Source: Pseudomaricurvus sp033283335
GTDB lineage: Bacteria > Pseudomonadota > Gammaproteobacteria > Pseudomonadales > Cellvibrionaceae
DNA: 64,000 bases
Direction: 5' to 3'
Assembly: GCA_033283335.1 (NCBI GenBank)
Contig: JAWMQP010000002.1
Span: forward strand, 1 to 64,000
Positions 1 to 7,401 of the stretch are shown one piece after another (the first letter of the stretch is position 1; each line of letters starts with the position of its first letter). Both the position numbers and the translations under genes were made by a program. The notes beneath the pieces were generated by a model. That model ran no database searches. It had not been told where the DNA came from and saw only the letters and a program-made list of their open reading frames with translations.

Positions 1-511
1 CAAAGACCTTGAGCATACGTCTATGGGAGGCTGCCATTCGATCTCCCATAATTTTCTGGCGATTTTTCTCTTTCACCAGCATTTCAATGAGCTGTCGCCT
101 TCTGGCAATTAAGTCTCTGATATATCGTATATTCTTGCCGATCGAACGACTTACGGCGGGCTGTACTTTGGCGCCAAATTCAGAGATTACAGCGGCATCA
201 ATTTTATCGGTTTTAGCCAGTTGGTTAATGGCTCCTGCAAACCGTCTGACTTGCAAAGGTTGGGCAATGACAACCGGTAGATTTTTCTCAAACGCGGAAT
301 CTACCAGTGGAAGCTCATAGCGCCCGGTCGCTTCAACTACCAGGCGATTTACACGATAGCGCCCTATACGATTTAAGGCAGATCTAATGCCCTCAGGAGA
401 GTTTTGTTCTTGCCAGTGTAGATCGCGCTCATGGATGTGAAAATCCAGGAAATGCTTACCTACATCGACACCAATATTAATGCCCGTATCACTCGTTTTC
501 TTCGTTGCCAT
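1..511 (-). CDS. IS110-family transposase, N-terminal part, cut by window edge
   Basis: This frame starts at an ATG at base 511 and runs off the left edge, giving the first 170 residues of a DEDD-type IS110 transposase that cuts and joins DNA at the ends of its insertion sequence. Visible catalytic blocks are NIGVDVGKHF (D16), VVEATGRYE (E60) and KTDKIDA (D102, D105), the four acidic residues expected for the RuvC-like fold. The serine-containing C-terminal domain lies outside the window, so intactness cannot be judged. The IS1111 branch of this family is known to insert into integron attC sites, and an attC-like site lies about 200 bases to the right. Bases 512-720 show no gene and may be the noncoding end of this element. 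Confidence 0.9.
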   Translation of the reverse strand, partial: MATKKTSDTGINIGVDVGKHFLDFHIHERDLHWQEQNSPEGIRSALNRIGRYRVNRLVVEATGRYELPLVDSAFEKNLPVVIAQPLQVRRFAGAINQLAKTDKIDAAVISEFGAKVQPAVSRSIGKNIRYIRDLIARRRQLIEMLVKEKNRQKIMGDRMAASHRRMLKVF

Positions 512-721
512 AAGGACTCATCCTTGCTAAATTCGGGCTTGAAGCCCATTCGACTGTTCGAGTTAATAAATCGGGTCGGAGACCTGCCCCCGCTTGTTAA
601 CGATCTTTATGATCACTCGCTCATCGGGCTAGGACTCCGGTAACTTGGTGGGACAAGTTACGGGCTTCAACTTACCATTCTGTAAAAGAGCAGGGAATTT
701 CTGTCTTGATACGAATTCAAC

Positions 722-853
722 CATACAAGCGGCTCTAATCGCCATGCAAAAGACGCATGGCTGGGACGGCCTTTCCGCTGCTTGTTTTTGCGCTTATCGC
801 TACGCTAGCACAAAAGCAATCAGCTCCAAGTCCGCCCCTAAGCCGGGCGTTAT
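722..853 (+). other. Integron attC-like recombination site
   Basis: A roughly 130-base imperfect palindrome with the organisation of a chromosomal-integron attC. The right end reads GCCCCTAAGCCGGGCGTTAT, close to the right end of Vibrio cholerae VCR sites, with the GTTA core at 849-852. The left arm CGGCT (730-734) pairs with AGCCG (841-845). An inner pair of arms lies at 780-793 and 808-817. The left core (TACA where TAAC is expected) is degenerate. A signal-peptide gene starts just after the right core, the usual spacing for a cassette. Function as a recombination site is inferred from structure only, and no integrase gene is in the window. Confidence 0.65.
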
Positions 854-872
854 GGCTACTCAAGGATTGAAA

Positions 873-1274
873 ATGCCTCTCAAATTTAAACGTTGTAAGT
901 TACAGGCGTTGCTTGTCTTAGTGATATTGTTTCTATCTACCAAAATATATGCCTCGGCTTTCGATTCTAAAGAAATTACTAATTTAGTGTCTGGAAACTC
1001 TCTTAGAATCATAAATAAATTTTCTGAGAGCATTATTTATTTTGAATCTGATGGTTCATTTACTCACCTTGCTAAGCAAGGAGCTAAAAGCAATGGTAAA
1101 TGGCGGGCAACTAAAGACAGTATGTGTGCAACAGTTCTTCCGCAGCCATATAATCCGCCCAAAGAATTTTGCCTTTATCTAAAAGGTCGTAAATATGGTG
1201 AAACTTGGGTTGAGCCAAGTGCTAATAATGGTGAATTAAAACGAACATTACTTAAAGGGCATCCAAAACTTTAG
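873..1274 (+). CDS. Small secreted protein of unknown function in integron-cassette position
   Basis: A 133-residue protein I do not recognise. It opens with a basic stretch (KFKRCK) and a hydrophobic core (LLVLVILFLS) ending near YASA, a clear Sec signal peptide, so it should be exported. The mature part (about 105 residues) contains ESDGSFTHLAKQGAKSNGKW, which resembles small lipocalin-like or META-like periplasmic proteins where a GxW segment closes a strand, but this is weak. The start at 873 is preferred because AAGGA lies 7 bases upstream. An in-frame ATG at 852 lies inside the attC core. The low G+C and the position right behind an attC mark it as a likely captured cassette. Confidence 0.6.
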   Translation: MPLKFKRCKLQALLVLVILFLSTKIYASAFDSKEITNLVSGNSLRIINKFSESIIYFESDGSFTHLAKQGAKSNGKWRATKDSMCATVLPQPYNPPKEFCLYLKGRKYGETWVEPSANNGELKRTLLKGHPKL

Positions 1275-1297
1275 GGGGATGTTAATTGCTATATCGC

Positions 1298-1334
1298 CAT
1301 AACAAGCGACTGTGGTGTCAACTCGAAATAAAAA
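1298..1334 (+). other. Truncated left half of an attC-like site
   Basis: CATAACAAGCGACT at 1298-1311 matches the left core and left arm expected of an attC (TAAC followed by AAGCG). It lies 24 bases after the stop codon of the secreted-protein gene, where the cassette's own attC should be. No matching right arm follows, because transposase-tail sequence begins at 1335. The site therefore looks cut in two by an insertion or deletion. Confidence 0.45.
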
Positions 1335-1439
1335 TCAGTAAGCCCACTCGCAATTGTCCCGCACCATTGCGTTTAAAATAGTGATCATTTTTCGCATGCA
1401 GGCAACCAATGCAACCTTCTTATGCTTCCCTTTGGCTAC
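1335..1439 (-). pseudogene. C-terminal remnant of an IS110-family transposase
   Basis: Read on the minus strand, 1439 to 1335 translates to about 34 residues (VAKGKHKKVALVACMRKMIT, then ILNAMVRD) ending in a TGA. This is the characteristic tail of IS110 transposases, where K-K-V-A followed by ACMRKxLxILNAMxRD is typical. Nothing upstream (bases 1440-1617) continues the frame, so only the tail remains. It cannot be the tail of the element at 1-511, because the gene order on the strand is wrong for that. It abuts the truncated attC on its left. Confidence 0.75.
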
Positions 1440-1617
1440 CAAAGAAAACAAATGGACAGGCACAGTTAAAAGAAAACAAGAAAAATGCTGAATTTTGTTT
1501 TCCACATCAAAGGCTCAAACCAATTTCAGCTGCTCATTCAGACATAAAGCTACTTTCGGTGCCAAATCCCAAATTTCAAACGTACTAACCCCATAACCCA
1601 AAGATTCTTTTTAAAAT

Positions 1618-2553
1618 TTAGGCGGCTTTTCGAAATCGTTGATGAACAATCTTTTCAAAATGCTGGCTGCTACTTAGCCATTGTTCCGGCGGGATATTCA
1701 GGCGAGTCAGAATGGGTGGCAGCCTGTCTGAAATGGAACCCAGTTTATCATCGCGTATAGCTCGCCCCGTCCAGTCGACCAGCTGCAGGTAGTCAATTAG
1801 GGAGTATTGGATCCCGAGTTGAGTATCCTGCTTTATCGTATCGTTAAAGGGCAACAGTGGTTTGACTGGGAGATTGAAGCTTGAGGTTAGATGTTGATCT
1901 TTTATTGCATCCGCCAGGTTGAACGAGGGCTCTATGCGTTCCTTAATGCTCGTGTGTTCGGAGGCTTCTGGTGTTTTGGCCATACCAGCTCGAACCGGGT
2001 TGAGATCTACGTAGGCCATACAAGACAGTAATGCTTCTTCCGTCAGCAATGCCTGGGATTTAAACCGAGACTCCCAAAAATGGCCGGTACAGTGATCTTC
2101 AGCGTTGGCTTTGCGGGCAATCGGTTCATTTAACGTCTTCATGAACCAGCTCAGATTCGCCAAGCGTTTACGCCAAACCTCAATAATATCGGATACTGTT
2201 TCTTTCTCAGCCTGACCCAGAACTTCCCCGTTGCGGTATCGTTGTACCAAGAGCGGTCCTTTATAGAGGGTTAACCAGCGCTCTAACACCTCCTGATCGG
2301 TCCAGTTTTCTGATGAGCCAATTTTAACCACCAGGTGGTAGTGATTGCTCATCACCGCATAACCACAAATGTCGATGGCAAACAAGGAGCTCAGTAACCG
2401 GATGCGATTTTCCAGCCATTGGCGTCGATGTTCATAGCACTGCCCAGTAATAGAATCGGTACCGCATAAAAATGCCCGTCTTACACAGCGAGAAACGCAA
2501 TGGTAGTAAGGGGTATCGTATGTTGATACGAGCTGTTTTCTTGGTTGCGTCAT
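1618..2553 (-). CDS. REP-associated tyrosine transposase (RAYT, Y1_Tnp family)
   Basis: A 311-residue single-strand DNA transposase of the IS200-like Y1 superfamily, in the larger RAYT group that handles REP palindromes. The start is set at MTQPRKQ (2553), since the family begins with a short MxxPR segment before the core strand YYHCVSRCVRRAFL. An upstream in-frame ATG would add 22 atypical residues. The HUH metal motif is seen as SNHYHLVV (H71, H73). The later segments CTGHFWESRFKSQALL and AYVDLNPVRAG are RAYT signatures. I cannot fix the catalytic tyrosine by eye. A REP-type hairpin pair lies 190 bases upstream at 2747-2792, which supports the assignment. The gene looks full length. Bases 1440-1617 downstream contain no gene. 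Confidence 0.88.
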   Translation of the reverse strand: MTQPRKQLVSTYDTPYYHCVSRCVRRAFLCGTDSITGQCYEHRRQWLENRIRLLSSLFAIDICGYAVMSNHYHLVVKIGSSENWTDQEVLERWLTLYKGPLLVQRYRNGEVLGQAEKETVSDIIEVWRKRLANLSWFMKTLNEPIARKANAEDHCTGHFWESRFKSQALLTEEALLSCMAYVDLNPVRAGMAKTPEASEHTSIKERIEPSFNLADAIKDQHLTSSFNLPVKPLLPFNDTIKQDTQLGIQYSLIDYLQLVDWTGRAIRDDKLGSISDRLPPILTRLNIPPEQWLSSSQHFEKIVHQRFRKAA

Positions 2554-2738
2554 TATTGATAGCCAAACAACAAGTAAAGAATGCCATCTATCAATAGACA
2601 ACGTCGGTAAACTGTTCAAGCCTTTACAATCAAGGATATGCCTACCGTTCGTTATTTATATCCTACTTTCAACCAAAAGTTGGAGTTTTAGTGGTATTTT
2701 TATTGCTTGTCCTAGCCTAAATCTTGCAAGACACGGAC

Positions 2739-2795
2739 CTCCATTTCGGGGCTTCGCCCCTACATTTCTTCCCGTTCAGGCGCGTTAGCCTGGAT
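2739..2795 (-). repeat. REP-type palindrome pair beside the RAYT gene
   Basis: On the minus strand GTAG is followed directly by a GGGGC/GCCCC hairpin with loop GAA (2747-2763), the GTAG-plus-palindrome layout of REP elements handled by RAYTs. A second hairpin, CAGGC with loop GCGTTA and GCCTG, lies at 2777-2792. The two sit about 15 bases apart. A second complete copy was not found by eye elsewhere in the window. Confidence 0.6.
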
Positions 2796-2837
2796 GATAT
2801 AATTCCAATATCTTGGTTCAATTGGATATGTTAATTC

Positions 2838-3287
2838 ATGAAATTAGATTTCAAGTGGTCTCGCATAGAAAACCTCTCCGTTCTTGAATTGTTTACAATC
2901 ATTAAAGCAAGAGAATCTGTTTTTGTTGTCGAACAACAGTGTCCTTATCAAGAAACCGATGATATGGATCTACATTCTTGGCATCTTGCAGCAACAATCA
3001 ATAATCAATTGGTTGCTTACGTTCGAGTTGTTGATCCCGGTATTAAATACGAACAACCATCAATTGGCCGAGTTATGACCGTTATTGGATTTAGAAATCT
3101 AAAAATCGGTCGTTCACTCATGAATGAAGCCATTCGCTTTACTGAAGAACAATATCCCCACAGGGGTATAAAAATTGGCGCACAAGTCTATCTGCAAAAA
3201 TTTTATGCATCGCTTGGTTTTGAAGCTGTCAGTGAACCATACGATGAAGATGGCATTCCACATATTGATATGATCAAACCCGCCTAA
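2838..3287 (+). CDS. elaA: ElaA-like GNAT acetyltransferase
   Basis: A 149-residue protein of the GNAT fold matching the ElaA family along its whole length. The family hallmarks are the opening L-x-ARESVFVVEQQCPYQETDD (residues 26-45), D-M-D-L-H-S-W-H-L next to it, the acetyl-CoA site region GRVMTVIGFRNLKIGRSLM, and the closing FYASLGFEAVSEPYDEDGIP. The acceptor substrate of ElaA enzymes is unknown. G+C is low compared with the core genes to the right. GNAT genes are frequent integron cargo, but no convincing attC was found on either side. Bases 3288-3506 after it hold no supportable gene. Confidence 0.88.
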   Translation: MKLDFKWSRIENLSVLELFTIIKARESVFVVEQQCPYQETDDMDLHSWHLAATINNQLVAYVRVVDPGIKYEQPSIGRVMTVIGFRNLKIGRSLMNEAIRFTEEQYPHRGIKIGAQVYLQKFYASLGFEAVSEPYDEDGIPHIDMIKPA

Positions 3288-3506
3288 ATGCAGACTACAC
3301 ATAAACTTGTGAGGGAGCACTGTGCGGCCCTGCAAGGAAAAGTTATGTTCTTTGGAGTACGACATCTATGGAATGATTACTCATGCCCTATGATGAAGGC
3401 CTGGCTGAAAGGAGAAGAGCAGACGATAGCCAGTGGAACGGGTGGCCCCTGTACCCGGCGTCAAACAGGCGAATCCGAGACGAGTTCCCCCGCCCCGGAC
3501 TTGCTG

Positions 3507-4073
3507 TCAAACCCGCTCGAGTGTGACCTGAACTGGTCGGCAAACCGTGTTGCACACTGGTGAATGCTCCTTGGCGAAGGACAACAGCTCATTCAGCTCT
3601 TCTTCACTGCAGTCGGCCTCGATATCCATCAGGATACGGATGCTCTCGTAGCCGACGGTAGCTTCGTCATTCAGCGCAAGCAACCCCTCCAGGTTGATAT
3701 TACCGGACAGCCTGGTCGATAACTTCCGAATAGTGATCCCCCGTGCTGCCGCATGCAATACCGTGGTCGTGGTGACACAGCCGGCCAGCGCGTGCAGCAG
3801 GAATTCCACCGGGTTTGCGCCTTCGTTGTTGCCCAGCAGAACCGGTGGCTCACCATTGGTGAAGACAAAGTCCGCGTGGCGGGATTCATCTTCGCCGCCG
3901 GCGCCGTAGAAGCCGCGGATGGTTGACCGGTTTTCACCGCCGTTTATCCACTGGTTGCTTGCCCGGAATTCGAATTGCGCAAGACTGGGGTCGTTTTTGA
4001 GGGCTGCGACTGTCTGGCCCATCTGGTTCAGGTCAAGACCGTTGCGGCTTTGGATATCCACATGTGCGTTCAT
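3507..4073 (-). CDS. OsmC-family thiol peroxidase-like protein
   Basis: A 188-residue cytoplasmic OsmC/Ohr-fold protein. The two cysteines used by this family to reduce hydroperoxides are present: C99 in ALAGCVTTTT and C174 in HSPVCNTV. The NPVEFLLHALAGC block is diagnostic of the OsmC rather than the Ohr branch. It diverges from the DJ-1/AraC regulator at 4233 with 159 bases between them, so that regulator is a plausible controller. OsmC proteins act against organic peroxides. The physiological substrate here cannot be read from sequence. Confidence 0.9.
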   Translation of the reverse strand: MNAHVDIQSRNGLDLNQMGQTVAALKNDPSLAQFEFRASNQWINGGENRSTIRGFYGAGGEDESRHADFVFTNGEPPVLLGNNEGANPVEFLLHALAGCVTTTTVLHAAARGITIRKLSTRLSGNINLEGLLALNDEATVGYESIRILMDIEADCSEEELNELLSFAKEHSPVCNTVCRPVQVTLERV

Positions 4074-4232
4074 CGTTGTTACCTCACTTCTTCATTTGTC
4101 CAAGGGGACCCGGGAACCGGGAGATGCTTTTCTGTAGCGTCTGGGTGTAGAGTAAGGCAATCCAGCGGCTGCGATCAGATGGATATCTGACAAAAACGGG
4201 GCATTCGTGCCATCAATTTCGGAGGAGGAAGC

Positions 4233-5267
4233 ATGGCGTGCCCGCAGAAGAAAGTTCTGATTCTGGCATTGCCAGAAACGGCAGGATCGGCGCTCTACGG
4301 GATGGTGGATGTGCTCAGTGCCACGGGTAATATCTGGCAAACGCTGGTGGGGCAGGCGAGTCCGTCGCAACCCTTTGATGTGCAAATTGTTTCAGTGGAT
4401 TCGAAGCCATTTCGTTGCGGCCATGGGATACCGGTGGATCCTGCGTATGCCATCGCTGATGCGCCTGCCTCGGACATCCTGATCCTTCCGGAAATCTGGC
4501 TCGGTCCCCGGGAAGTCATCAGTGACCGCTATGATGGGCTTATGGACTGGATCAAACTCAGGTTCCGCTCGGGCACAACGATCTATTCAGCCTGCTCCGG
4601 ATCAGTCTTGTTGGCAGAGAGCGGTTTGCTGGATAACTGCGAAGCAACCTCGCATTGGGGATACCAGGAGCTGTTTCGGATCCACTATCCGAAGGTGCTC
4701 TTCCGGCCGGAGAGCAACCTGGTCTATGCCCATCCTGATGGTCGGCTGGTGACGGCAGGTGGAACGACCTCATGGCATGACCTGGCACTGCATATCATCG
4801 CCCGTCATGTAGGCGTCGGCGAAGCGCTTCGTATTGCCAAAGTGTACCTGCTGAAATGGCATCAAGAAGGCCAGTTGCCGTTTACGGAACTGGTGCGGCA
4901 CACCCATCATGCTGACTCGGCGGTGCGCAAATGTGAGGAGTGGCTCAAAATACATTACCGTGATTCAGCGGCCATCTCTCTGTTGGTGGAGGCCGCATCT
5001 TTGCCAGAGAGAACGCTCAAGCGGCGCTTCAAAGCGGCCACCGGCTCTTCAATGATCGAGTATTTGCAAAATCTTCGAATCGAAGCGGCCAAGCGTCAAT
5101 TGGAAGAAGGCAAGCTCTCTATAGAAGAAGTGAGTTTGGATGTCGGTTACGAGGACCTGTCCTTCTTCCGCCGCCTGTTCAAACGGTTGACGGGGCTGAC
5201 ACCTGGCGAGTACCGGCGTCTGTTTCGGCCGCTGATCGAAGAGTTGTCAGGACCGGCCGGGTTCTAA
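4233..5267 (+). CDS. GlxA-type AraC regulator with DJ-1/PfpI N-terminal domain
   Basis: A 344-residue transcription regulator. Residues about 6-190 form a DJ-1/PfpI glutamine-amidotransferase-like domain with the nucleophile-elbow motif YSACSGS (cysteine near 120), usually a ligand-sensing domain in these regulators. Residues about 235-335 carry two AraC helix-turn-helix units (LPERTLKRRF, then the DVGYEDLSFFRRLFKRLTGL signature and TPGEYR). The start is fixed by GGAGGAGG 8 bases upstream. It is divergent from osmC, and a rho-independent terminator follows. A role in control of the neighbouring osmC is inference. Confidence 0.9.
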   Translation: MACPQKKVLILALPETAGSALYGMVDVLSATGNIWQTLVGQASPSQPFDVQIVSVDSKPFRCGHGIPVDPAYAIADAPASDILILPEIWLGPREVISDRYDGLMDWIKLRFRSGTTIYSACSGSVLLAESGLLDNCEATSHWGYQELFRIHYPKVLFRPESNLVYAHPDGRLVTAGGTTSWHDLALHIIARHVGVGEALRIAKVYLLKWHQEGQLPFTELVRHTHHADSAVRKCEEWLKIHYRDSAAISLLVEAASLPERTLKRRFKAATGSSMIEYLQNLRIEAAKRQLEEGKLSIEEVSLDVGYEDLSFFRRLFKRLTGLTPGEYRRLFRPLIEELSGPAGF

Positions 5268-5302
5268 CCAGTTTCTCCGGATCATTTTAAAATGGTTGCT
5301 AA

Positions 5303-5334
5303 CGTCCGGTTCTGACCGGCGACGCCTCTTTTTT
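5303..5334 (+). terminator. Rho-independent terminator after the GlxA-type regulator
   Basis: The stem CGTCCGGT/ACCGGCGACG (small bulge) with loop TCTG is followed by CCTCTTTTTT. It lies 36 bases after the stop codon of the upstream gene. Confidence 0.7.
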
Positions 5335-5434
5335 AGTAATGTCCGCAAGTACGAACCTAAAAGGGGTTTCTTAAAAAGCTTTTTCTCTGCAGCTGACGCA
5401 ATCAGGAATAAAAATTGCTGCAATTAATCGAATA

Positions 5435-5519
5435 CATAGCACGGTGGTGGTGTGGCTACATAAAATGCGGCCAGGATGGCAGCGATGACGCCTCGTCGCC
5501 CCAAACCAAGGCGTTATGC
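5435..5519 (+). other. Candidate attC site before the sulfotransferase
   Basis: The right end GCCCCAAACCAAGGCGTTATGC (arms plus GTTA core at 5513-5516) has the layout of the attC at 722-853. The left end CATAGCACGGTGG (5435-5447) matches the reverse complement of the right arm at 9 of 13 bases. Total length is about 85 bases, within the known attC range. The sulfotransferase gene begins 30 bases after the core. The left arm is weak, so this is a candidate only. Bases 5335-5434 show no gene. Confidence 0.42.
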
Positions 5520-5545
5520 ATGAAATTGTCAGGAATGGGTAATCA

Positions 5546-6514
5546 ATGAGCATTAAGTCAAGAGTATCGGATTTGACCAGGACAGCAATTTTAAAAATCA
5601 ACTACGCTTTAGATAACTACGACGAAATTATTTGGCTGCTAGGGGATGGGCGAAGCGGCACGACATGGGTCTCTGACATCATTAATCATGACAAACGATA
5701 TCGAGAAATGTTCGAGCCATTCCATCCCGAACTTATTGAAGATATGCAGTTTATTGCGCCACATCAGTATGTTCAGCAGGGCGCCCCCAATGAAAAACTA
5801 AGAGCGCTGGCAGGCAAAATATTCAACGGCAGGTTTACCCACCCAAGAGTTGACTCTGAAAATAGTTCACTTCGATATGAAGGTCTTTTGATTAAAGATA
5901 TATTTGCGAATCTTTTATGTTATTGGGCGTTATCACAGTTTCCGAAAGTAAAGCCGGTTTTATTGATCAGAAACCCATTTTCCGTCGTCCTTTCTAAATC
6001 TAAAAAGAAAGACTGGTTTTGGGCTACAGAACCATTGGATCTTTTAAACCAGCCCGCTCTTTTTGCTGATTATTTACACCCGTTTGAAGAAGAAATAAAA
6101 AGAATTAGCAATCAGAAAAACTACATACTGAACCAGGTTCTTATTTGGGCCATCATAAACTACGTCCCTCTGCGTCAATTTAAACCTGGAAATATACACA
6201 TATGCTTTTATGAGGATATTTACAGTGAACCAAGCAAGGAAGTATTAAAATTATTTGAGTTTGTCAGGGACAAGCGGGAAGAGCTATCGAGTGATATCCC
6301 CGAAAATGTTATTGAACGTCCAAGTCGCGTTGTAGGCACAGAAAGTAACTTAATATCAGGAACTTCACCGGTTTCGTCGTGGATGAATGAGTTAGTGCCA
6401 AAATTAATTGATGATGGATTAAAAATATTACAAAACTTTGGACTTGAAAATTTATATGATGATAAGTCAATGCCAAATAGGGATGTGCTTAAAAAAGTGC
6501 ATGGGTGTTCATAG
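5546..6514 (+). CDS. Sulfotransferase-like protein (PAPS-dependent fold)
   Basis: A 322-residue cytoplasmic protein of the sulfotransferase P-loop family, which transfers sulfate from PAPS to an acceptor. The 5'-phosphosulfate loop is seen as LLGDGRSGTTWV (residues 31-42), and the 3'-phosphate region as PVLLIRNPFSVVLSK near residue 140. The acceptor is unknown. The A+T-rich composition (many AAA and TTT codons) contrasts with the core genome, and an attC-like site lies just upstream, so horizontal capture is likely. A nine-codon leader frame starting at ATGAAATTG upstream ends in a TGA overlapping this ATG, which could couple translation. A clear Shine-Dalgarno is lacking. Confidence 0.8.
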   Translation: MSIKSRVSDLTRTAILKINYALDNYDEIIWLLGDGRSGTTWVSDIINHDKRYREMFEPFHPELIEDMQFIAPHQYVQQGAPNEKLRALAGKIFNGRFTHPRVDSENSSLRYEGLLIKDIFANLLCYWALSQFPKVKPVLLIRNPFSVVLSKSKKKDWFWATEPLDLLNQPALFADYLHPFEEEIKRISNQKNYILNQVLIWAIINYVPLRQFKPGNIHICFYEDIYSEPSKEVLKLFEFVRDKREELSSDIPENVIERPSRVVGTESNLISGTSPVSSWMNELVPKLIDDGLKILQNFGLENLYDDKSMPNRDVLKKVHGCS

Positions 6515-6587
6515 AAAATACATTATTATGTCTGCAAGAATATCCAGCATCCATTTTTAAATTTGACGGTTATATCAGATAAATAAT

Positions 6588-6908
6588 ATGTATATTGTAG
6601 TGTATGAATTTGAAGTTAAAGAAGGTATGGAGGATTCATTTCGAGAATCATGGCTCGAGGTAACTAAAGCTATTTACTCATTTTGTGGAAGTTTTGGCTC
6701 AAGGTTACATACTTCAGATAAACCCAATATGTTTGTTGGCTATGCTCAATGGCCAAGTCGAGAGCAGTGGGAAAAAGATCATCAGATTAGCGATTCTGTC
6801 TATAAAAAAGCAAGTGATGACATGCGTAACTGCTTAGTTCAATCGAAAACCGTTTATAAGCTGGAAGTTAGTGATGACTATTTACAAACGTCTCCAGCAG
6901 CAAGATGA
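6588..6908 (+). CDS. ABM-fold (antibiotic biosynthesis monooxygenase-like) small protein
   Basis: A 106-residue protein beginning MYIVVYEFEVKEGMEDSFRE, the typical first strand and helix of the dimeric ferredoxin-like ABM domain, with SFGSRLHTS and YAQWPSREQWEKDH following as the usual second half (quality-check W-S-x-E pattern). Members include small monooxygenases and heme- or quinone-handling proteins. The substrate cannot be told here. It is A+T-rich like its upstream neighbour, and its last 35 bases overlap the next gene in another frame. Confidence 0.8.
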   Translation: MYIVVYEFEVKEGMEDSFRESWLEVTKAIYSFCGSFGSRLHTSDKPNMFVGYAQWPSREQWEKDHQISDSVYKKASDDMRNCLVQSKTVYKLEVSDDYLQTSPAAR

Positions 6909-7353
6909 AAAACTTAATCCTATCCTACGCTTTTCCATTAGTTTGATTCGCCCATCCTTACTGTATTTTCTGGTTGTGTTCTCAGCAGGTTTTTTGTTGG
7001 GTTCTTTTAGAGTTCTCATGTTGGTTGATAGGCTTGGTGAACGCAATGCAGAACTGGTTGAAATGCCCTTGATGGCGATGGTTTGTGCTCTTTCGGCACA
7101 CTATATCATCAAAAGGTATGCTACCTATCTCAATGTTGGTGGCGCGGCCATGGTGGGTATGCTCGCCTTGGTCTTGCTGCTCGGTGTCGAACTTGCAGTG
7201 GTGCTGGAGATCAGAGGGTTCACACTCGCTGAGTACCTGGAAAGTCGTGATGCTATTGCGGGCTCTGCCTATTTAGTAGGGCTCGCCTGGTTTGCTATTG
7301 CGCCAATGGTTTTTTGGGTTCTTAGAAGGCAACGGTCTGAAAAAGAACACTAA
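6874..7353 (+). CDS. Small integral membrane protein of unknown function, overlapping the ABM gene
   Basis: A 159-residue protein with four predicted membrane helices, roughly LLYFLVVFSAGFLLGSFRVL (30-50), LVEMPLMAMVCALSAHYII (62-80), AAMVGMLALVLLLGVELAVV (92-112) and AYLVGLAWFAIAPMVFWVL (132-150), and a basic C-terminus. I do not recognise a named family. The ATG at 6874 has GGAAG 8 bases upstream and lies inside the end of the ABM gene, a 35-base overlap that suggests translational coupling. Its G+C is higher than that of the ABM gene, so the overlap may be a recombination join. Confidence 0.75.
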   Translation: MTIYKRLQQQDEKLNPILRFSISLIRPSLLYFLVVFSAGFLLGSFRVLMLVDRLGERNAELVEMPLMAMVCALSAHYIIKRYATYLNVGGAAMVGMLALVLLLGVELAVVLEIRGFTLAEYLESRDAIAGSAYLVGLAWFAIAPMVFWVLRRQRSEKEH

Positions 7354-7401
7354 CTGAAACCCCAATATGGCTTGTGCCCAACTAGAAAATGTTGAATTCC
7401 T

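Noticed and set aside
645..851. N-terminal 69-residue extension of the secreted-protein gene as coding
   Set aside because: This stretch coincides with the attC-like palindrome, encodes Cys/Ala-rich nonsense, and a signal peptide with its own ribosome site starts at 873.
2777..2792. CAGGCGCGTTAGCCTG hairpin as another attC core
   Set aside because: Lacks paired long arms and left core. It fits better as the second hairpin of the REP element beside the RAYT gene.
3288..3563. 91-residue frame after the ElaA-like gene
   Set aside because: No ribosome site or family likeness, composition like noncoding DNA, and its end runs into the osmC gene on the other strand.
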